64,000 nucleotides of DNA from Salinimicrobium sp963709775. Lineage in GTDB: Bacteria; Bacteroidota; Bacteroidia; Flavobacteriales; Flavobacteriaceae. The stretch lies in the NCBI GenBank assembly GCA_963709775.1, contig CAVPXS010000001.1, positions 308,475 to 372,474 on the forward strand, written 5' to 3'. The position numbers and the translations under genes are program-made. Shown here one piece after another: positions 27,665-38,326 of the stretch. The notes beneath the pieces are model-generated. The model worked only from the letters and a program-made list of their open reading frames with translations, was not told the DNA's origin and did no database searches. The first letter of the stretch is position 1; each line of letters begins with the position of its first letter.

Positions 27665-30097
27665 TTAACCTCCCGCCCTGTTCAATTCTTCCAGGTTTTT
27701 TTGGCGGGTATCCTTTTCTTTGCCGGCGCGACTAAGTTTGTACCTCAGGTTTACACTTACACCCTGGCTGTAAAAATGCTGCTGCATTTTAAATGTACTA
27801 CCGGGATATTCCCCAGTGACTGTCATCTCCATTCCATTAAAGATATCCTTTGCTTTTAAAGTCACATCCAGCCTGTCATCCAAAAAGCTCTTTTTAAGCC
27901 CCATGTCGATATACCACCTGCTTTCCAAATGATATATGCCCATGGCCATAGGACCATAATAAGCACCTGTTACTTCCATTTTCAAATCCCATGGCAGGTT
28001 AATTTGATTGTTTGACTGAACTGAATAATACAAATTGTCATTTTCAATCAACCGGTCTTCATAGGCGATGTCATAATTCATTTGATTTACAACGAAAGTA
28101 TTGGTCATGTTCCAAAAAGAACCAATCTCGACCGGTACTACAAGAGTGGCAAACATAGAGATCTCTTTATCCAGGTTGGCAGTTGTAAAAATTGTTTGTC
28201 CTGTTTCTTCATTTATCCTCGGGTATTCTCCCATAGGACCTTCGGTATGGTCATAGCCGAGAACTAACTGATATTTTCCGAACAGGTTTTGCGTCACCTT
28301 ATAAGATGAAGTTATTGAGGCTTCCAGATCGGGATTTCCTACTATATATGTATATGGATCCAAATAGAACAGGAAAGGATTCAACGTACTGTATCTCGGT
28401 CTGTCAATCCTTCTGTTATAGGAATAATTCAACTCGTAATTCTCCGTCACTTTTTGGCTTAACTGAATATTTGGAAAGAAGTCCAGGTAATTCCTTTTAT
28501 TCACGTCGCCTGTAGTTGGTGAAATGCCTTCTCCAATTGTCTGCTCTGCCCGCAGCCCTGCCTGAAGGTTCCAGGTATCGTTGAATTTATTCCTGTAACT
28601 CAAATAGGCGGCGTAGATTTCTTCTTCATAATTAAAGTTGTTGCTTCGTGTAGGATCTAATGTCCTTTCCCCTGTTTCTCCCAGGTAAAACTTCAGGTCA
28701 CTTTCAGAAGTTACGGTACTACCCTTAATTCCCATTGCAAGTCCGGAGCGTTCATTTAAAGGTAATTCGAGATCGGCCTTTGCTGCTATAATATTGTAGG
28801 AAGAAAAACTTTGATTGAACAGGTTTTCAGTTTCGTTTGCTTCATCCTCGAAATAATTGTAGAAATTATTGAAGTAGGAATTCCTGTCCCGGTTTAGCCT
28901 TACAAAATCCACATCTGCAGTCAACACAGTTCCAACAGTATCCAGTTTTCCCGTATAATGTGCATTCAATCTTGCATTGCCATAATCCTCGACCGAACTA
29001 TTTTTCGAGATGATGTTTACGAGATCTCCTTCGCCATCGTCACCAAGAGCGGTTTGTGTGTTCCAGGATCCGTCTTCTTCATAAAACGAGTAGCTCCCGG
29101 TTACCCCTACAGTGTGTTTTTTATCAATATTGTAGTCAAATCCTGTCCTTACAGAAGGAACCCATCGGGTTTCCAGCTGTTTCCCTGTTTGAGCATAGTA
29201 ATCAAATTCCGCTTCATTTGTAAACTCGCGATAAGCCTCCTGCTCCCGGTTAAACCCGGACTTGGTTGCATCCAAACTAAGAAACCCTGACCATTTTTCT
29301 TCTCCGTAGTTAAGGTTGGCACCTGCATTATACCAATTTTCATCATTAAACTCCACTCCTCCATATACGCTTCCCGTGAAGCCAATCTTTACATTCTTCT
29401 TTAAAATGATGTTGATAATACCCGATGTTCCTGCAGCCGGATATTTCGCGGAAGGACTATGCACAAGTTCTATTTTTTCGATATTTTCAGCAGGCATAGT
29501 TTCCAACATGTTCTTTAGCTCGTCGGCAGAAAGAAATGTTTCCCGGCCGTTGATCATTACTTCTACTCCCGATTTTCCATTAAGTTTGAGACCTCCATCC
29601 TGATCTGCGGTAATTCCCGGGCTTTTAGATACAACCTCATATGCTGTGCTTCCTGCAGCCATCGCAGTTCCCTCTACCCTTACTACCATTTTTCCGGCTT
29701 CAAGTTCTACCCTTGGTCTCCATGCCTGGACCATTACTTCATTAAGCATGGTTACTTCGGCAGGTAAGATTACCTGTCCGAAATCTCGTTGATAATCGGG
29801 AGATGTGATTTCGAAAGCATTTGTAAATTTAGATTCATATCCCATTGCACTAAAGCGCAGCAGATAATCTCCTTTTACCGGTGCATCTAATTCGAATATC
29901 CCGTCCAGATCTGTAGTAGTTCCGGTTACTATAGTTGAATCGGGTAATTTTATCACTGCAACTGTGGCAAATGGAATACTCTCTTGTTTCTGGTCATAAA
30001 GACTCCCTTTAAGCTGACCTTCTTCCTGTGCCGATAGGTTCGGGCATCCAAAAAGAATAAAAAATACTATTAATAATTGACTGTACAACTTCATCAC
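27665..30097 (-). CDS. TonB-dependent receptor-like outer-membrane barrel protein
   Basis: 810 residues with a signal peptide (about 1-24, cutting before QEEGQ). A carboxypeptidase-regulatory-like domain (about 28-110; LKGSLYDQKQESIPFATVAV…DLDGIFELDAP) is followed by a plug (about 125-235; GGLKLNGKSGVEVMING…PAAGTSGIINIILKKN). The rest is a C-terminal beta-barrel of the outer-membrane-beta-barrel family 3 type with repeated NYNR-like strands. Such proteins take part in outer-membrane uptake or signalling, but no substrate is visible and there is no SusD partner. It is divergent from a LytS/LytTR pair across about 130 bases, an arrangement that often means the regulator controls the barrel gene. 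The terminal segment ends in a polar tail (KNLEELNRAGG). Confidence 0.85.
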   Translation of the reverse strand: MMKLYSQLLIVFFILFGCPNLSAQEEGQLKGSLYDQKQESIPFATVAVIKLPDSTIVTGTTTDLDGIFELDAPVKGDYLLRFSAMGYESKFTNAFEITSPDYQRDFGQVILPAEVTMLNEVMVQAWRPRVELEAGKMVVRVEGTAMAAGSTAYEVVSKSPGITADQDGGLKLNGKSGVEVMINGRETFLSADELKNMLETMPAENIEKIELVHSPSAKYPAAGTSGIINIILKKNVKIGFTGSVYGGVEFNDENWYNAGANLNYGEEKWSGFLSLDATKSGFNREQEAYREFTNEAEFDYYAQTGKQLETRWVPSVRTGFDYNIDKKHTVGVTGSYSFYEEDGSWNTQTALGDDGEGDLVNIISKNSSVEDYGNARLNAHYTGKLDTVGTVLTADVDFVRLNRDRNSYFNNFYNYFEDEANETENLFNQSFSSYNIIAAKADLELPLNERSGLAMGIKGSTVTSESDLKFYLGETGERTLDPTRSNNFNYEEEIYAAYLSYRNKFNDTWNLQAGLRAEQTIGEGISPTTGDVNKRNYLDFFPNIQLSQKVTENYELNYSYNRRIDRPRYSTLNPFLFYLDPYTYIVGNPDLEASITSSYKVTQNLFGKYQLVLGYDHTEGPMGEYPRINEETGQTIFTTANLDKEISMFATLVVPVEIGSFWNMTNTFVVNQMNYDIAYEDRLIENDNLYYSVQSNNQINLPWDLKMEVTGAYYGPMAMGIYHLESRWYIDMGLKKSFLDDRLDVTLKAKDIFNGMEMTVTGEYPGSTFKMQQHFYSQGVSVNLRYKLSRAGKEKDTRQKNLEELNRAGG

Positions 30098-30226
30098 TTT
30101 GTGGTTTTAATTAGACTTGATTTCTTTGGTTAACAAGACAAATATGAAGCTGTTAGCCGGCCAGGGAAACCGAAAAATGTTGAACCGGGATATTTACGGA
30201 ATGAATCGGGATATAGGATAAATGAA

Positions 30227-31487
30227 ATGAAAAGGGTTTTTGAAGATTTCCACTTATTTGCATCTGGAATAAAACTATTCTATGGATGCGTACGACCATT
30301 ACTTAAAAAGCTATTAATTCTTTACATTTACCTAAACAAAGAAATCCTCTATCTCATCAAGACAGGAAAGTTGAATAGCAATCTTGCTTCAGAAGAAAAA
30401 TATTCTTCCGATCCTTCCCTTAAGCAATGGCTTCTAAAATTGGCATTGCGAGCTTTAATTTTAAGTTTCCTGGTATTCTTCACCATGGTGTATATACACC
30501 AGGGCTCTCTGATCTTTAATGAAAATGGCTCAACCATTTTTAACCGACTTGCGGCATTTGAATTTTCTGCTACTGTTCTTTTTCTTTTCCTGGTATTCCT
30601 TGTTCATAGAGGAATATCAAAAGTTATCAATGACTATCGTCTGGCCAATCATGGTTCTCTTTTCAGGGGTTTAATGGAGGCAATACTGGTGATCATAAGC
30701 ACCGTGGTTTTACTTTACTTGTGCCTCTTCGTTCCCTTTCAGATTTATTTTTCCGAATGTTGAAATTCCACCGGACAGGATAAGGTTCAATAACGTGGTG
30801 ATGGCGATAATCACCTTGTTTTTCTATTATTTTGTGGAAAGGGAGAGGAGCAAAAAGCAACTTCAAAAGGAAATGTTACACGCCGCCCGGCTTCAAAAGG
30901 AAAATTTTCAGGCTCAGTTACAAAGTTTAAAATCCCAGGTAAGCCCACATTTCTTATTTAACAGCCTAAATGTTCTTCGTTCCCTAATTCCGCAGGATCC
31001 TGGAAAAGCTTCAGACTTTACAGAGCGCCTTTCAGATCTTTACCGGGCATTTTTGGAGAATAGTGTCCAGCAATTGATCCCGCTGAAAAAGGAACTGGAG
31101 GTTGTAAATTCATACATCTTCCTCTTAGAAACCCGTTTTGGAAGTGCGGTTAAATTTGAACTTGACATTCCTTCCGAAGTAGAACAACTACAACTACCGC
31201 CGGGAGCCCTGCAGATGTTGATCGAAAATGCGATCAAACATAACGGCTCTACAAGGAAAAAGCCTCTAAGGATTGAAATTTTTGTTGAAGAGGATTATTT
31301 ATGTGTACAAAATAACCTTCAGCCCCGCCTTGACGAAGTCAGATCCACAAATACAGGGCTGGAGAACATTAGGAGACGCTACGATTACTTTTCAGACAAA
31401 GAAGTTATAATCGAAAAATCAAAAGAAAAATTTATAGTAAAACTGCCACTTTTAAAGCTCCAGTACAATGAGAACAGTCATAATTGA
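30227..31487 (+). pseudogene. LytS-type sensor histidine kinase, frame-broken
   Basis: Two frames form one kinase of about 419 residues. The N-terminal piece has three membrane helices (about residues 70-90, 104-124 and 146-172). The second piece supplies a fourth (VVMAIITLFFYYF), then a coiled segment and the LytS-type His_kinase domain with SPHFLFNSLNVLRSL, whose His is the phosphorylation site, plus the ATPase N-box IENAIKHN and GLENIRRRY. The frames meet in a T5 run (30748-30752). Removing one T gives a continuous reading IYFPNVEIPPDRIRF, so the gene may be intact in the cell. It overlaps the start of the LytTR regulator gene by 20 bases. Confidence 0.8.
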
Positions 31488-32238
31488 AGATGAAGCTTTT
31501 GCAGCTGACGCTCTCGAAAACCTGATCCTGCAGCTAAGGCCAAAGGCGCAGATCCTTGAAAAGCTGGAATCTGTTGAAGAGTCTGTTGAGTGGTTAAAAA
31601 CACATGAGCAGCCCGATGTATTGTTCTGCGATATTCATCTATCTGACGGCAGCAGCTTTGAGATCTTTAAACAAGTAGACCTGCAAAGTCCGGTAATTTT
31701 CACCACCGCTTTTGATGAATATGCCATTGAAGCTTTTAAAGTAAACAGTGTCGACTATTTGCTGAAACCCATCAAAAAAGAGGCACTGGAAAAATCTATT
31801 AAAAAGTACGAGAGCCTGCAGCAGGGAAATATGCAACAGGAACTTGAGAACATCAGGAACTTATTACAAAACGGACCATTAAAGCCATCAGTCGCAAAAA
31901 AGTCCCGCTTTATGGTTAAAAGTGGACAAAGCATAAAGGTCATTCAGCAGGAAGAAATTGCCTTTTTTCTGGCCGAAGAAGGAATCGTGCTTCTGGTGAA
32001 CTTTGACAAACAAAGATTTGTCATTGATTATACTCTTGATCAACTTGAAGAACAATTAGACGGCAAGAATTTTTTCAGGGCAAACCGGCAATTGATTGTG
32101 AACATTAATTCAGTTGCCAGGGCAGAGCCTTATTTTAAAGGCCGTCTTCTTCTACAGACCGAACCTGCTGCCCCGGGAGACCAGGTTATAAGCAGCAACA
32201 AGGCATCAGCCTTTAAGAAGTGGCTTGATGATCTTTAA
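31468..32238 (+). CDS. LytTR-family response regulator
   Basis: 256 residues. The receiver domain (1-120) has the acidic pair EDE, the phospho-acceptor Asp55 in LFCDIHLSDG, the conserved Thr in VIFTTAFDEYA and the Lys in YLLKPIK. The C-terminal LytTR DNA-binding domain (about 150-256) shows KSRFMVKSGQSIKVI, FFLAEEGIV, FFRANRQLIVNI and a final KWLDDL. Its start lies inside the last codons of the LytS kinase gene, so the pair is translationally coupled. The kinase/regulator pair is divergent from an outer-membrane barrel gene, its most likely target by position. Confidence 0.92.
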   Translation: MRTVIIEDEAFAADALENLILQLRPKAQILEKLESVEESVEWLKTHEQPDVLFCDIHLSDGSSFEIFKQVDLQSPVIFTTAFDEYAIEAFKVNSVDYLLKPIKKEALEKSIKKYESLQQGNMQQELENIRNLLQNGPLKPSVAKKSRFMVKSGQSIKVIQQEEIAFFLAEEGIVLLVNFDKQRFVIDYTLDQLEEQLDGKNFFRANRQLIVNINSVARAEPYFKGRLLLQTEPAAPGDQVISSNKASAFKKWLDDL

Positions 32239-32273
32239 AAAACTCCTAACTTCTCGCAGGGAATTTTAGGATT

Positions 32274-35200
32274 CTATTCCTCCTTCCTGTTGGCATTTGG
32301 CAATGTAAAGGTAAAAACAGAACCCTCTCCCAGTTCACTCTCTACAGAAATTTCTCCTCCATGACGCGCCACGATCTCGTGGGCAAGAAATAGACCTATT
32401 CCAAGACCTGCATAAGTTTCTTCGCTTTTTCCTTCAACCCTGTGAAAGCGTTTAAAGACTTCCTTTTGATCTTTTTTGGAAATCCCAATCCCTTTATCGG
32501 CGACACTTACGGCTACTTTTTGATCGCCACCATCACTTATCCTCACCTGAACCGATTTATTCTCTGGGGAATATTTTACTGCATTGGTCACAAGATTGAT
32601 GAGTACCTGCCCCACACGATCTTTATCTGCTACCACGTCAAATCTTGCATCGTGATGAATGCTAATGGAGTGGTCTATCTCGGTGTGAATAAGATCCTGA
32701 TTTGTTTCTTCAATAAAATCATTAATATCAAAAGTTTCCATTTTAAGGTCCAGCTTGTTTTCTTCGATCCTGGAAATATCCAAAATTTCTGAAATGAGGC
32801 GGGTTAACCTGTTTACCTGTTCATTAATTCTATTTAATGAAGGTTCAATAGGTAGTGAATCCAAATCCTGCCGCTTTTGCTGAAGTAGGGTTAGAAGTAA
32901 TTGCACGTAACCTTTGATAGAAGTAATTGGTGTTTTGAGTTCATGGCTCACCAACTGCAGGAAGCCTTCCTTTCTTTTCTCTTCTTCTTTAAATCTTTCA
33001 ATTTCTACAGTCGCACCAATCCATTGCTTGACTTCTCCTGCTTCATCCTTTATTGGTATTGCACGTATTAAATGCCATCTGTATTCCCCTTTTTTATCTA
33101 ATAACCTGGCTTCAATTTCGAGTTCCCCACCTGTCTTAACGCTATTCCTTAAGTTTTTGGTGGTTTCCTCAAGGTCTTCAGGGTGAACAAGTTTCATCCA
33201 TCCTTTTTCCAAAAGCTCCTCGTTGGTCCATCCTGTATAATCCTGCCAGCTTTTATTATAGTAATTTACTTTCCCGTCTGCATTGGCGTTGGTCACTTTC
33301 TCCGGAATAAGTTCGGTGAACTGGCGGAATTGTTCACTGCTTTTAATTAGCGCTTTCTCTGCTTCTTTGTGAAGCTGAATGTTGGTATTGGTCCCAAACC
33401 ATTTCATGATCTCCCCATCAGATCCAAAAAGCGGAAGTGCCTTTGCCAGGAACCAGTTGTAATTACCATTTGTATCCTGTAACCTGTATTCAATAGAAAA
33501 AGGATCCCCTGTTTGAAGGCATTTTTGCCAGGATTCCTTTACCCTTTCTCTATCGTCGGGATGATAATATTTCTGCCAATCTTCCGGTTTTCTCTCTGTA
33601 CTTGAAGATCCTGTATATTCTGCCCACCGGTTATTAAAAAATTCAGGCTGCCCTTTTGAATCTGTGATCCATATAAGTTGTGGAATTGTTTCTACCAGAA
33701 GCCGGAACCTGAATTCACTTTTTTCAAGAGAACGCTCGGCTATTCTTTTGTCGGTAATATCACCAAATACAAGCAGGATCAATTTCTCCCCTCCTTCCTC
33801 TCTAATGATCTCCCGGGCATTGATAAGCATGGTTCGCTCCCCCACTACCGGAAATTCCTGTGTGATCTCGTAATTGGTAATGGTGGATTTGTCCTGAAGG
33901 ATCTTTTTTAGTAAACTTTCAAGTTCCTCAAGATTCCAGTCCCTGTTGCCCAAACTTAAGATCGACTTGTTCTCTACTGCGGCTTCAGAGGTTCTAAAGG
34001 TCTTATAGAAAACCTGGTTGGCCGATTTGATCCTGAGATTACTGTCAAGTACGATCCATGGTTCCCTTACGGTTTCAAGAATATCTACAGCAAAATTCCT
34101 GGCTGTTGTAAGGTTCCTGTTCATGCTAAGCAGTTCCTGATTAAGACTTGTAAGCTCCTCATTGGTGCTTTGCAGTTCTTCCTTGCTTGTTTCCAGCTCC
34201 TCATTAAGAGTTTGCAATTCTTCGCTCCCACTTTGCAGCTCCTCGTTGGCACTTTGAAGTTCCTCATTGGTGGCTTCCTGCTCTTCGGTAATACTGCGCA
34301 TATCTTCGCGGGATTGTGCCAGTTCCCTTTCAAGTTGATGTATAAAAAGATCCTTTTCCTCCTTTTTGTTCTTTCCGGTTATGCTTTTCCTTTTCATTTG
34401 CTGGTATCCCAGCACAGGAATCCTTCCTGCGGGATCATGGAACAGGATCAAATAATAAGGTTCTGCCAGGTTGGGCAAAGGAATTGCCTCTATGGTTATG
34501 GACCGCGATTCCCCATCTGCCTGTATAGGAATATTTTCACGAACAACAGAATCACCTTCTTTTTTCGCATGATGAATTATGCTGCGCAGTTCAAAGGCCA
34601 GGCCAGGTTTTGCCATTTTCATCAGGTTTAAATCCGGCTTCCCGGCCTGTGGCTCAAGGTAAGAACCTGTTTGCCCTCTAAAATGTACAATATCCATAGC
34701 CTCATCTATTACCACTCCTGCAGGAGTGTACCGGCTTAAGATAACCTCATCTGCAGCGCGTTGAAAATCTGTACGTGCATTTTCTGTCCTCACCGGCCTG
34801 CTGAATTCCCGGGTGCTTTCTTCCCTGCGCTGTCCTGCTACCTGCACCGGTTTTCCTGTCCGGTTCTTGGGAGTGAATATTTTATAGTTCTTTTCTACAG
34901 AATTAAAAAGATCGGGCGCATTTCCGGTAGTTTCCGATTTTCCAAGCACTAAAAATCCTTTCTTCCTTAGCGCATAATGAAAGGTGCTAAGCGCTTTTTT
35001 CTGCAGGTAAGGTTGCAGATAAATAAGAACATTACGACAGGAGATCATATCCATTTTTCCAAATGGTGGGTCTTTGAGAAAATTATGCAGAGAAAACACG
35101 CACATCTCCCGCACCTCTTTATTAACCTGGTAACTACTGTCCACTTTATTAAAAAACCGTTCAAGGCGTAGTGGGCTTAGGCCCTCCAGATCACTTTTCC

Positions 35201-36317
35201 TGTAGATCCCACTACGGGCTTTTTTTAATGCAGGTTCACTTATATCTGTACCAAAGATCTGCACCTTTCCCTGTACCTGATTCTCTTCCATGAATTCCAG
35301 CAAGCAGATGGCAATGCTGTATACTTCCTGACCTGTACTACAACCTGCCACCCAGATTCTTATGGAATCTTCCTTGCCTTTACTTTTGAAAATTTCAGGA
35401 AATATGGTGCTGGAAAGCCTGGCAAATATTTCTTCATCCCTAAAAAACTCTGTTACGGGGATCAATAAATCCTGCTGCAACACATCCTGTTCTACTTTGT
35501 TCTCCCGTAGCCAATCTAAATATTCTGTGGGATTTTGATTGCCATTGAGGGCCATTCTGCGTAGTATTCTTCTGCGAATGGTGGTTTGTTTATAATAAGT
35601 AAAATCTATTCCTTTCCTAATACGTAACAAGGTTAAGATCTGTTTATAAATATCAGCATTCTCGGTTTCCAGTTTTTTCTCTTCGCCGTCATCTCCCAGG
35701 TAATACCTTACTACTTCCAGGATCTTTCCGGGAATTTCACGGGGAGGCAAAATAAAATCCACCACCCCTTCCTCAATGGCCGAGTGCGGCATAGAGGTAT
35801 ATTCGGCTGTTTCTTCATTTTGGGCAAAGGTGATTCCTCCATTCTCCTTTATTGCCCTGAATCCGGCTGTTCCGTCGGACCCGTTTCCTGTGAGGATCAC
35901 CCCAATCGATTGTGCCTGATGCACTTCGGCCAGGGATTCTAAAAAGAGGTTAATAGGCAGATGGATTCTTTTATTCTCTTTTTGAGGCCTCACACTAAGT
36001 ACCAATTTCCCATTATTAGTAACCAACATCTTATTGCTGGGAATAATATAAATATGATCAGGTTTAACCTCAATTTCGTCCGTAACCTCCAGAACGGGTA
36101 TTTTCGAACATTTTTGGAGCAACTCCGGTAATAGGCTATCATGGTTTGGATCTAAATGCTGCACCAACACGTAAGCCATACCGGAATCTTTCGAAATCGC
36201 CTGTACAAACTCTTTAAAAGCAGCCAGTCCCCCGGCCGATGCCCCCACCCCAACCACCGGGAAAAGGTTATTTGACTGTGTATATTCCGTGGTCTGTATT
36301 TCTTCTTCCTGGGACAT
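32274..36317 (-). CDS. CheB-CheR-PAS-histidine kinase fusion protein
   Basis: 1347 residues, soluble. Order: a CheB methylesterase (about 20-205) with the catalytic triad Ser27 (GASAGG), His54 (VQHLDP) and Asp148 (GNGSDGTAG); a CheR methyltransferase (about 225-490) with the SAM motif VAGCSTGQEVYS and SCRNVLIYL; a long coiled coil of heptads rich in Glu, Leu and Gln (about 660-740); three PAS domains (about 745-860, 875-990 and 1000-1115) marked YHPDD and HPEDLEE; HisKA with SHELKTPITS (His1125); and HATPase_c with GIGLFLAHEIVARHGG. Such fusions exist widely in bacteria without flagella and are taken as sensory kinases rather than chemotaxis enzymes. No receptor or CheY gene is nearby. The gene ends 36 bases from the convergent LytTR gene. 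Confidence 0.92.
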   Translation of the reverse strand: MSQEEEIQTTEYTQSNNLFPVVGVGASAGGLAAFKEFVQAISKDSGMAYVLVQHLDPNHDSLLPELLQKCSKIPVLEVTDEIEVKPDHIYIIPSNKMLVTNNGKLVLSVRPQKENKRIHLPINLFLESLAEVHQAQSIGVILTGNGSDGTAGFRAIKENGGITFAQNEETAEYTSMPHSAIEEGVVDFILPPREIPGKILEVVRYYLGDDGEEKKLETENADIYKQILTLLRIRKGIDFTYYKQTTIRRRILRRMALNGNQNPTEYLDWLRENKVEQDVLQQDLLIPVTEFFRDEEIFARLSSTIFPEIFKSKGKEDSIRIWVAGCSTGQEVYSIAICLLEFMEENQVQGKVQIFGTDISEPALKKARSGIYRKSDLEGLSPLRLERFFNKVDSSYQVNKEVREMCVFSLHNFLKDPPFGKMDMISCRNVLIYLQPYLQKKALSTFHYALRKKGFLVLGKSETTGNAPDLFNSVEKNYKIFTPKNRTGKPVQVAGQRREESTREFSRPVRTENARTDFQRAADEVILSRYTPAGVVIDEAMDIVHFRGQTGSYLEPQAGKPDLNLMKMAKPGLAFELRSIIHHAKKEGDSVVRENIPIQADGESRSITIEAIPLPNLAEPYYLILFHDPAGRIPVLGYQQMKRKSITGKNKKEEKDLFIHQLERELAQSREDMRSITEEQEATNEELQSANEELQSGSEELQTLNEELETSKEELQSTNEELTSLNQELLSMNRNLTTARNFAVDILETVREPWIVLDSNLRIKSANQVFYKTFRTSEAAVENKSILSLGNRDWNLEELESLLKKILQDKSTITNYEITQEFPVVGERTMLINAREIIREEGGEKLILLVFGDITDKRIAERSLEKSEFRFRLLVETIPQLIWITDSKGQPEFFNNRWAEYTGSSSTERKPEDWQKYYHPDDRERVKESWQKCLQTGDPFSIEYRLQDTNGNYNWFLAKALPLFGSDGEIMKWFGTNTNIQLHKEAEKALIKSSEQFRQFTELIPEKVTNANADGKVNYYNKSWQDYTGWTNEELLEKGWMKLVHPEDLEETTKNLRNSVKTGGELEIEARLLDKKGEYRWHLIRAIPIKDEAGEVKQWIGATVEIERFKEEEKRKEGFLQLVSHELKTPITSIKGYVQLLLTLLQQKRQDLDSLPIEPSLNRINEQVNRLTRLISEILDISRIEENKLDLKMETFDINDFIEETNQDLIHTEIDHSISIHHDARFDVVADKDRVGQVLINLVTNAVKYSPENKSVQVRISDGGDQKVAVSVADKGIGISKKDQKEVFKRFHRVEGKSEETYAGLGIGLFLAHEIVARHGGEISVESELGEGSVFTFTLPNANRKEE

Positions 36318-37019
36318 TTAGTTATCTCAAGTTAAAACGGTTAAAACTGGAAATATGCGACTTCTGGATTTTTATCCTTTATCTTAAAATGCTTCTGACA
36401 CCTATAGAGAAAAATGAGGTGTGGAATAGCAGTAGCTTTTTTGCTCGTGGAAGATATGAAAATTTAACTTCTTCTGAATACGCATTTCCGTTCTCATTTA
36501 AGATTAATTTGGTAATACCGCCACCTGTTGTCAGTTGTTCCGGAAGCATTTTTTTTCAAACCCACTGCCACTTCTGTAAATATAAGATACGAAAAAACAT
36601 TCACGAACGCCTTTTGATTTATACTGCCCGGGGCTATATACCATCTACCTAAAAGGACCTTTTGAACAAACATTTTTAAAAACTCTGCTCGCCCACAAAA
36701 TATATCAGCGAAAATTGCTTCAGGGTAGATCTCTTACAACATAAATTTATTACACCAGTATCCAGGTCTTCTGCGCAAGAAAAACAACCTGAGATCATGT
36801 TACAAAACGGCTTCATGCCTTACCTTCAATAACCCTGGCAAAACTACTTCAGTCCCAATTCATTTATGAAATTTTTTTTGTTCCCTTCAGGTATTCTTTC
36901 GCCTCTTCGAAACCTTATTTATATGCTGAAAATTCATTAACTTTTCACTAACAGCATTTCCTCCATATTTTTGTTCCCTTTGTTAAACCTGCTGATATTC
37001 AGTTTTGTAAAACAACAAA
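36318..37019. other. Long intergenic region with one doubtful small frame
   Basis: About 700 bases without a firm gene. A 56-codon minus-strand frame (36379-36549, starting MLPEQLTTGGGITKL) has fairly protein-like composition in its first half but no recognised family. A TATTTTTG box at 36966-36973 fits the Bacteroidota -7 consensus and may serve the downstream antiporter gene. Confidence 0.35.
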
Positions 37020-38225
37020 ATGATGTCTACAACTTTACCTCCTGCTCTTATTCTGGGAATTCTTTTGACTTTGGGATCTATTGCCGGAATTTTTGCAGAA
37101 AAAATTAAATTCCCCCGAGTTGTTGCATATATCCTGGTAGGAGCACTTTTTTCTCCCGATCTGTTAGGTGCTACTTTTGATCTTCATACAGATAAGTGGT
37201 CACCTCTTTTGACCGATATTATGCTGGGGATCATTGCATATATCATAGGATCGGAAATTAACCTTAAAGATCTTAAAAGGGAAGAAAACACTGTTATCTG
37301 GGCGGTGCTGGGGCAGAGTCTGGGTGTGCTTGCATTTGTTTCCCTCGGCCTGTGGTTGCTCCCTTCGGTTCTACATATGGATTTTACACCGGGATTATAT
37401 CAGGCCCTGGTTTTTGGAGCGGTGGCAACGGCCACTGCGCCCGCAGCAATATTAGGAATTATCGAAGAATACAAAGCAAAGGGAGAATTTACCAATACCC
37501 TGTTGGGCATTGTTGCTGTTGATGACGCCATAGGAATTATTTTCTTCACCCTCATTTTAGGTATGGGTGCAGAAGGCGGCTTTGGGAGCAGTATCCTGGA
37601 AGGACTTCGGGAAGTGGGAGGTGCCCTCCTGTTGGGAGGAATTTTTGGAGTTGGTCTTGGGTATATTGGCAACCGCTTCCAGCAGGAAAATTTAAGGCTG
37701 GTAACTATTATTGGGTTTATACTTGCTGTATTCAGCTTATCCCAGCTTTTTGGATTTTCTATGTTGCTTAGCTGTATGAGTCTTGGATTTATTTCGGTTT
37801 TGTTTTATCCTAAAAAGCAGGCTGAATGGTTGATTCCTTTAGAACACATTGAAGAGCTGGTATTTGTTTTTTTCTTTACGCTGGCTGGGATACATTTTAA
37901 ATTAAGCATCTTTCTTTCATCCTTCTTCCTGGTCCTGCTCTATATAATACTCAGAACATTGGGTAAATATATTGGTGCTTTTGCAGGACTTTCCATAGCC
38001 GGTACAGATCATAAAACCAGAAGATTACTCGGGCTATGTCTTTTCCCCCAGGCCGGGGTGGCAATCGGGCTTGCAATACGCGCCAGCAATCAACCCGGTT
38101 TTGAAGAAGTGGGTGCCCTACTTCTCAATATCATTCTGGGATCAACTATCCTATTTGAACTTATAGCACCTTTTGTGACCAGGTACGCCCTTAAAAAAGC
38201 AGGAGAAATAAAACCTTCAGAATGA
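37020..38225 (+). CDS. Cation:proton antiporter (CPA2/Na+-H+ exchanger family)
   Basis: A 401-residue inner-membrane protein with about 12 hydrophobic segments of the Na_H_Exchanger type. The ion-binding region shows VAVDDAIGIIFF, with the paired Asp expected in electrogenic CPA2 members. Other marks are KIKFPRVVAYILVGAL near the N-terminus and LGLCLFPQAGVAIGLA near the C-terminus. There are no TrkA-N or RCK domains, so it is a short antiporter form. It probably exchanges Na+ or K+ for H+, which fits a marine lifestyle. The double ATG makes the exact start ambiguous by one codon. It is a single-gene unit. Confidence 0.88.
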   Translation: MMSTTLPPALILGILLTLGSIAGIFAEKIKFPRVVAYILVGALFSPDLLGATFDLHTDKWSPLLTDIMLGIIAYIIGSEINLKDLKREENTVIWAVLGQSLGVLAFVSLGLWLLPSVLHMDFTPGLYQALVFGAVATATAPAAILGIIEEYKAKGEFTNTLLGIVAVDDAIGIIFFTLILGMGAEGGFGSSILEGLREVGGALLLGGIFGVGLGYIGNRFQQENLRLVTIIGFILAVFSLSQLFGFSMLLSCMSLGFISVLFYPKKQAEWLIPLEHIEELVFVFFFTLAGIHFKLSIFLSSFFLVLLYIILRTLGKYIGAFAGLSIAGTDHKTRRLLGLCLFPQAGVAIGLAIRASNQPGFEEVGALLLNIILGSTILFELIAPFVTRYALKKAGEIKPSE

Positions 38226-38326
38226 AATATACCCGGTCGAAAAATACAGCTGAGGACTAATGCCTCCTCCCACATGTAAGAGAATTCTTCGGAAGTGTTA
38301 TCTTTAGAGACAAAATATTTTACCAC

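Noticed and set aside
32274..36317. A chemotaxis operon
   Set aside because: CheB and CheR are domains of one kinase, and no receptor, CheA, CheW or CheY gene is present.
36239..36652. 137-codon plus-strand frame overlapping the CheB-CheR gene start
   Set aside because: Its first part is antisense to a certain gene and the rest lacks any motif.
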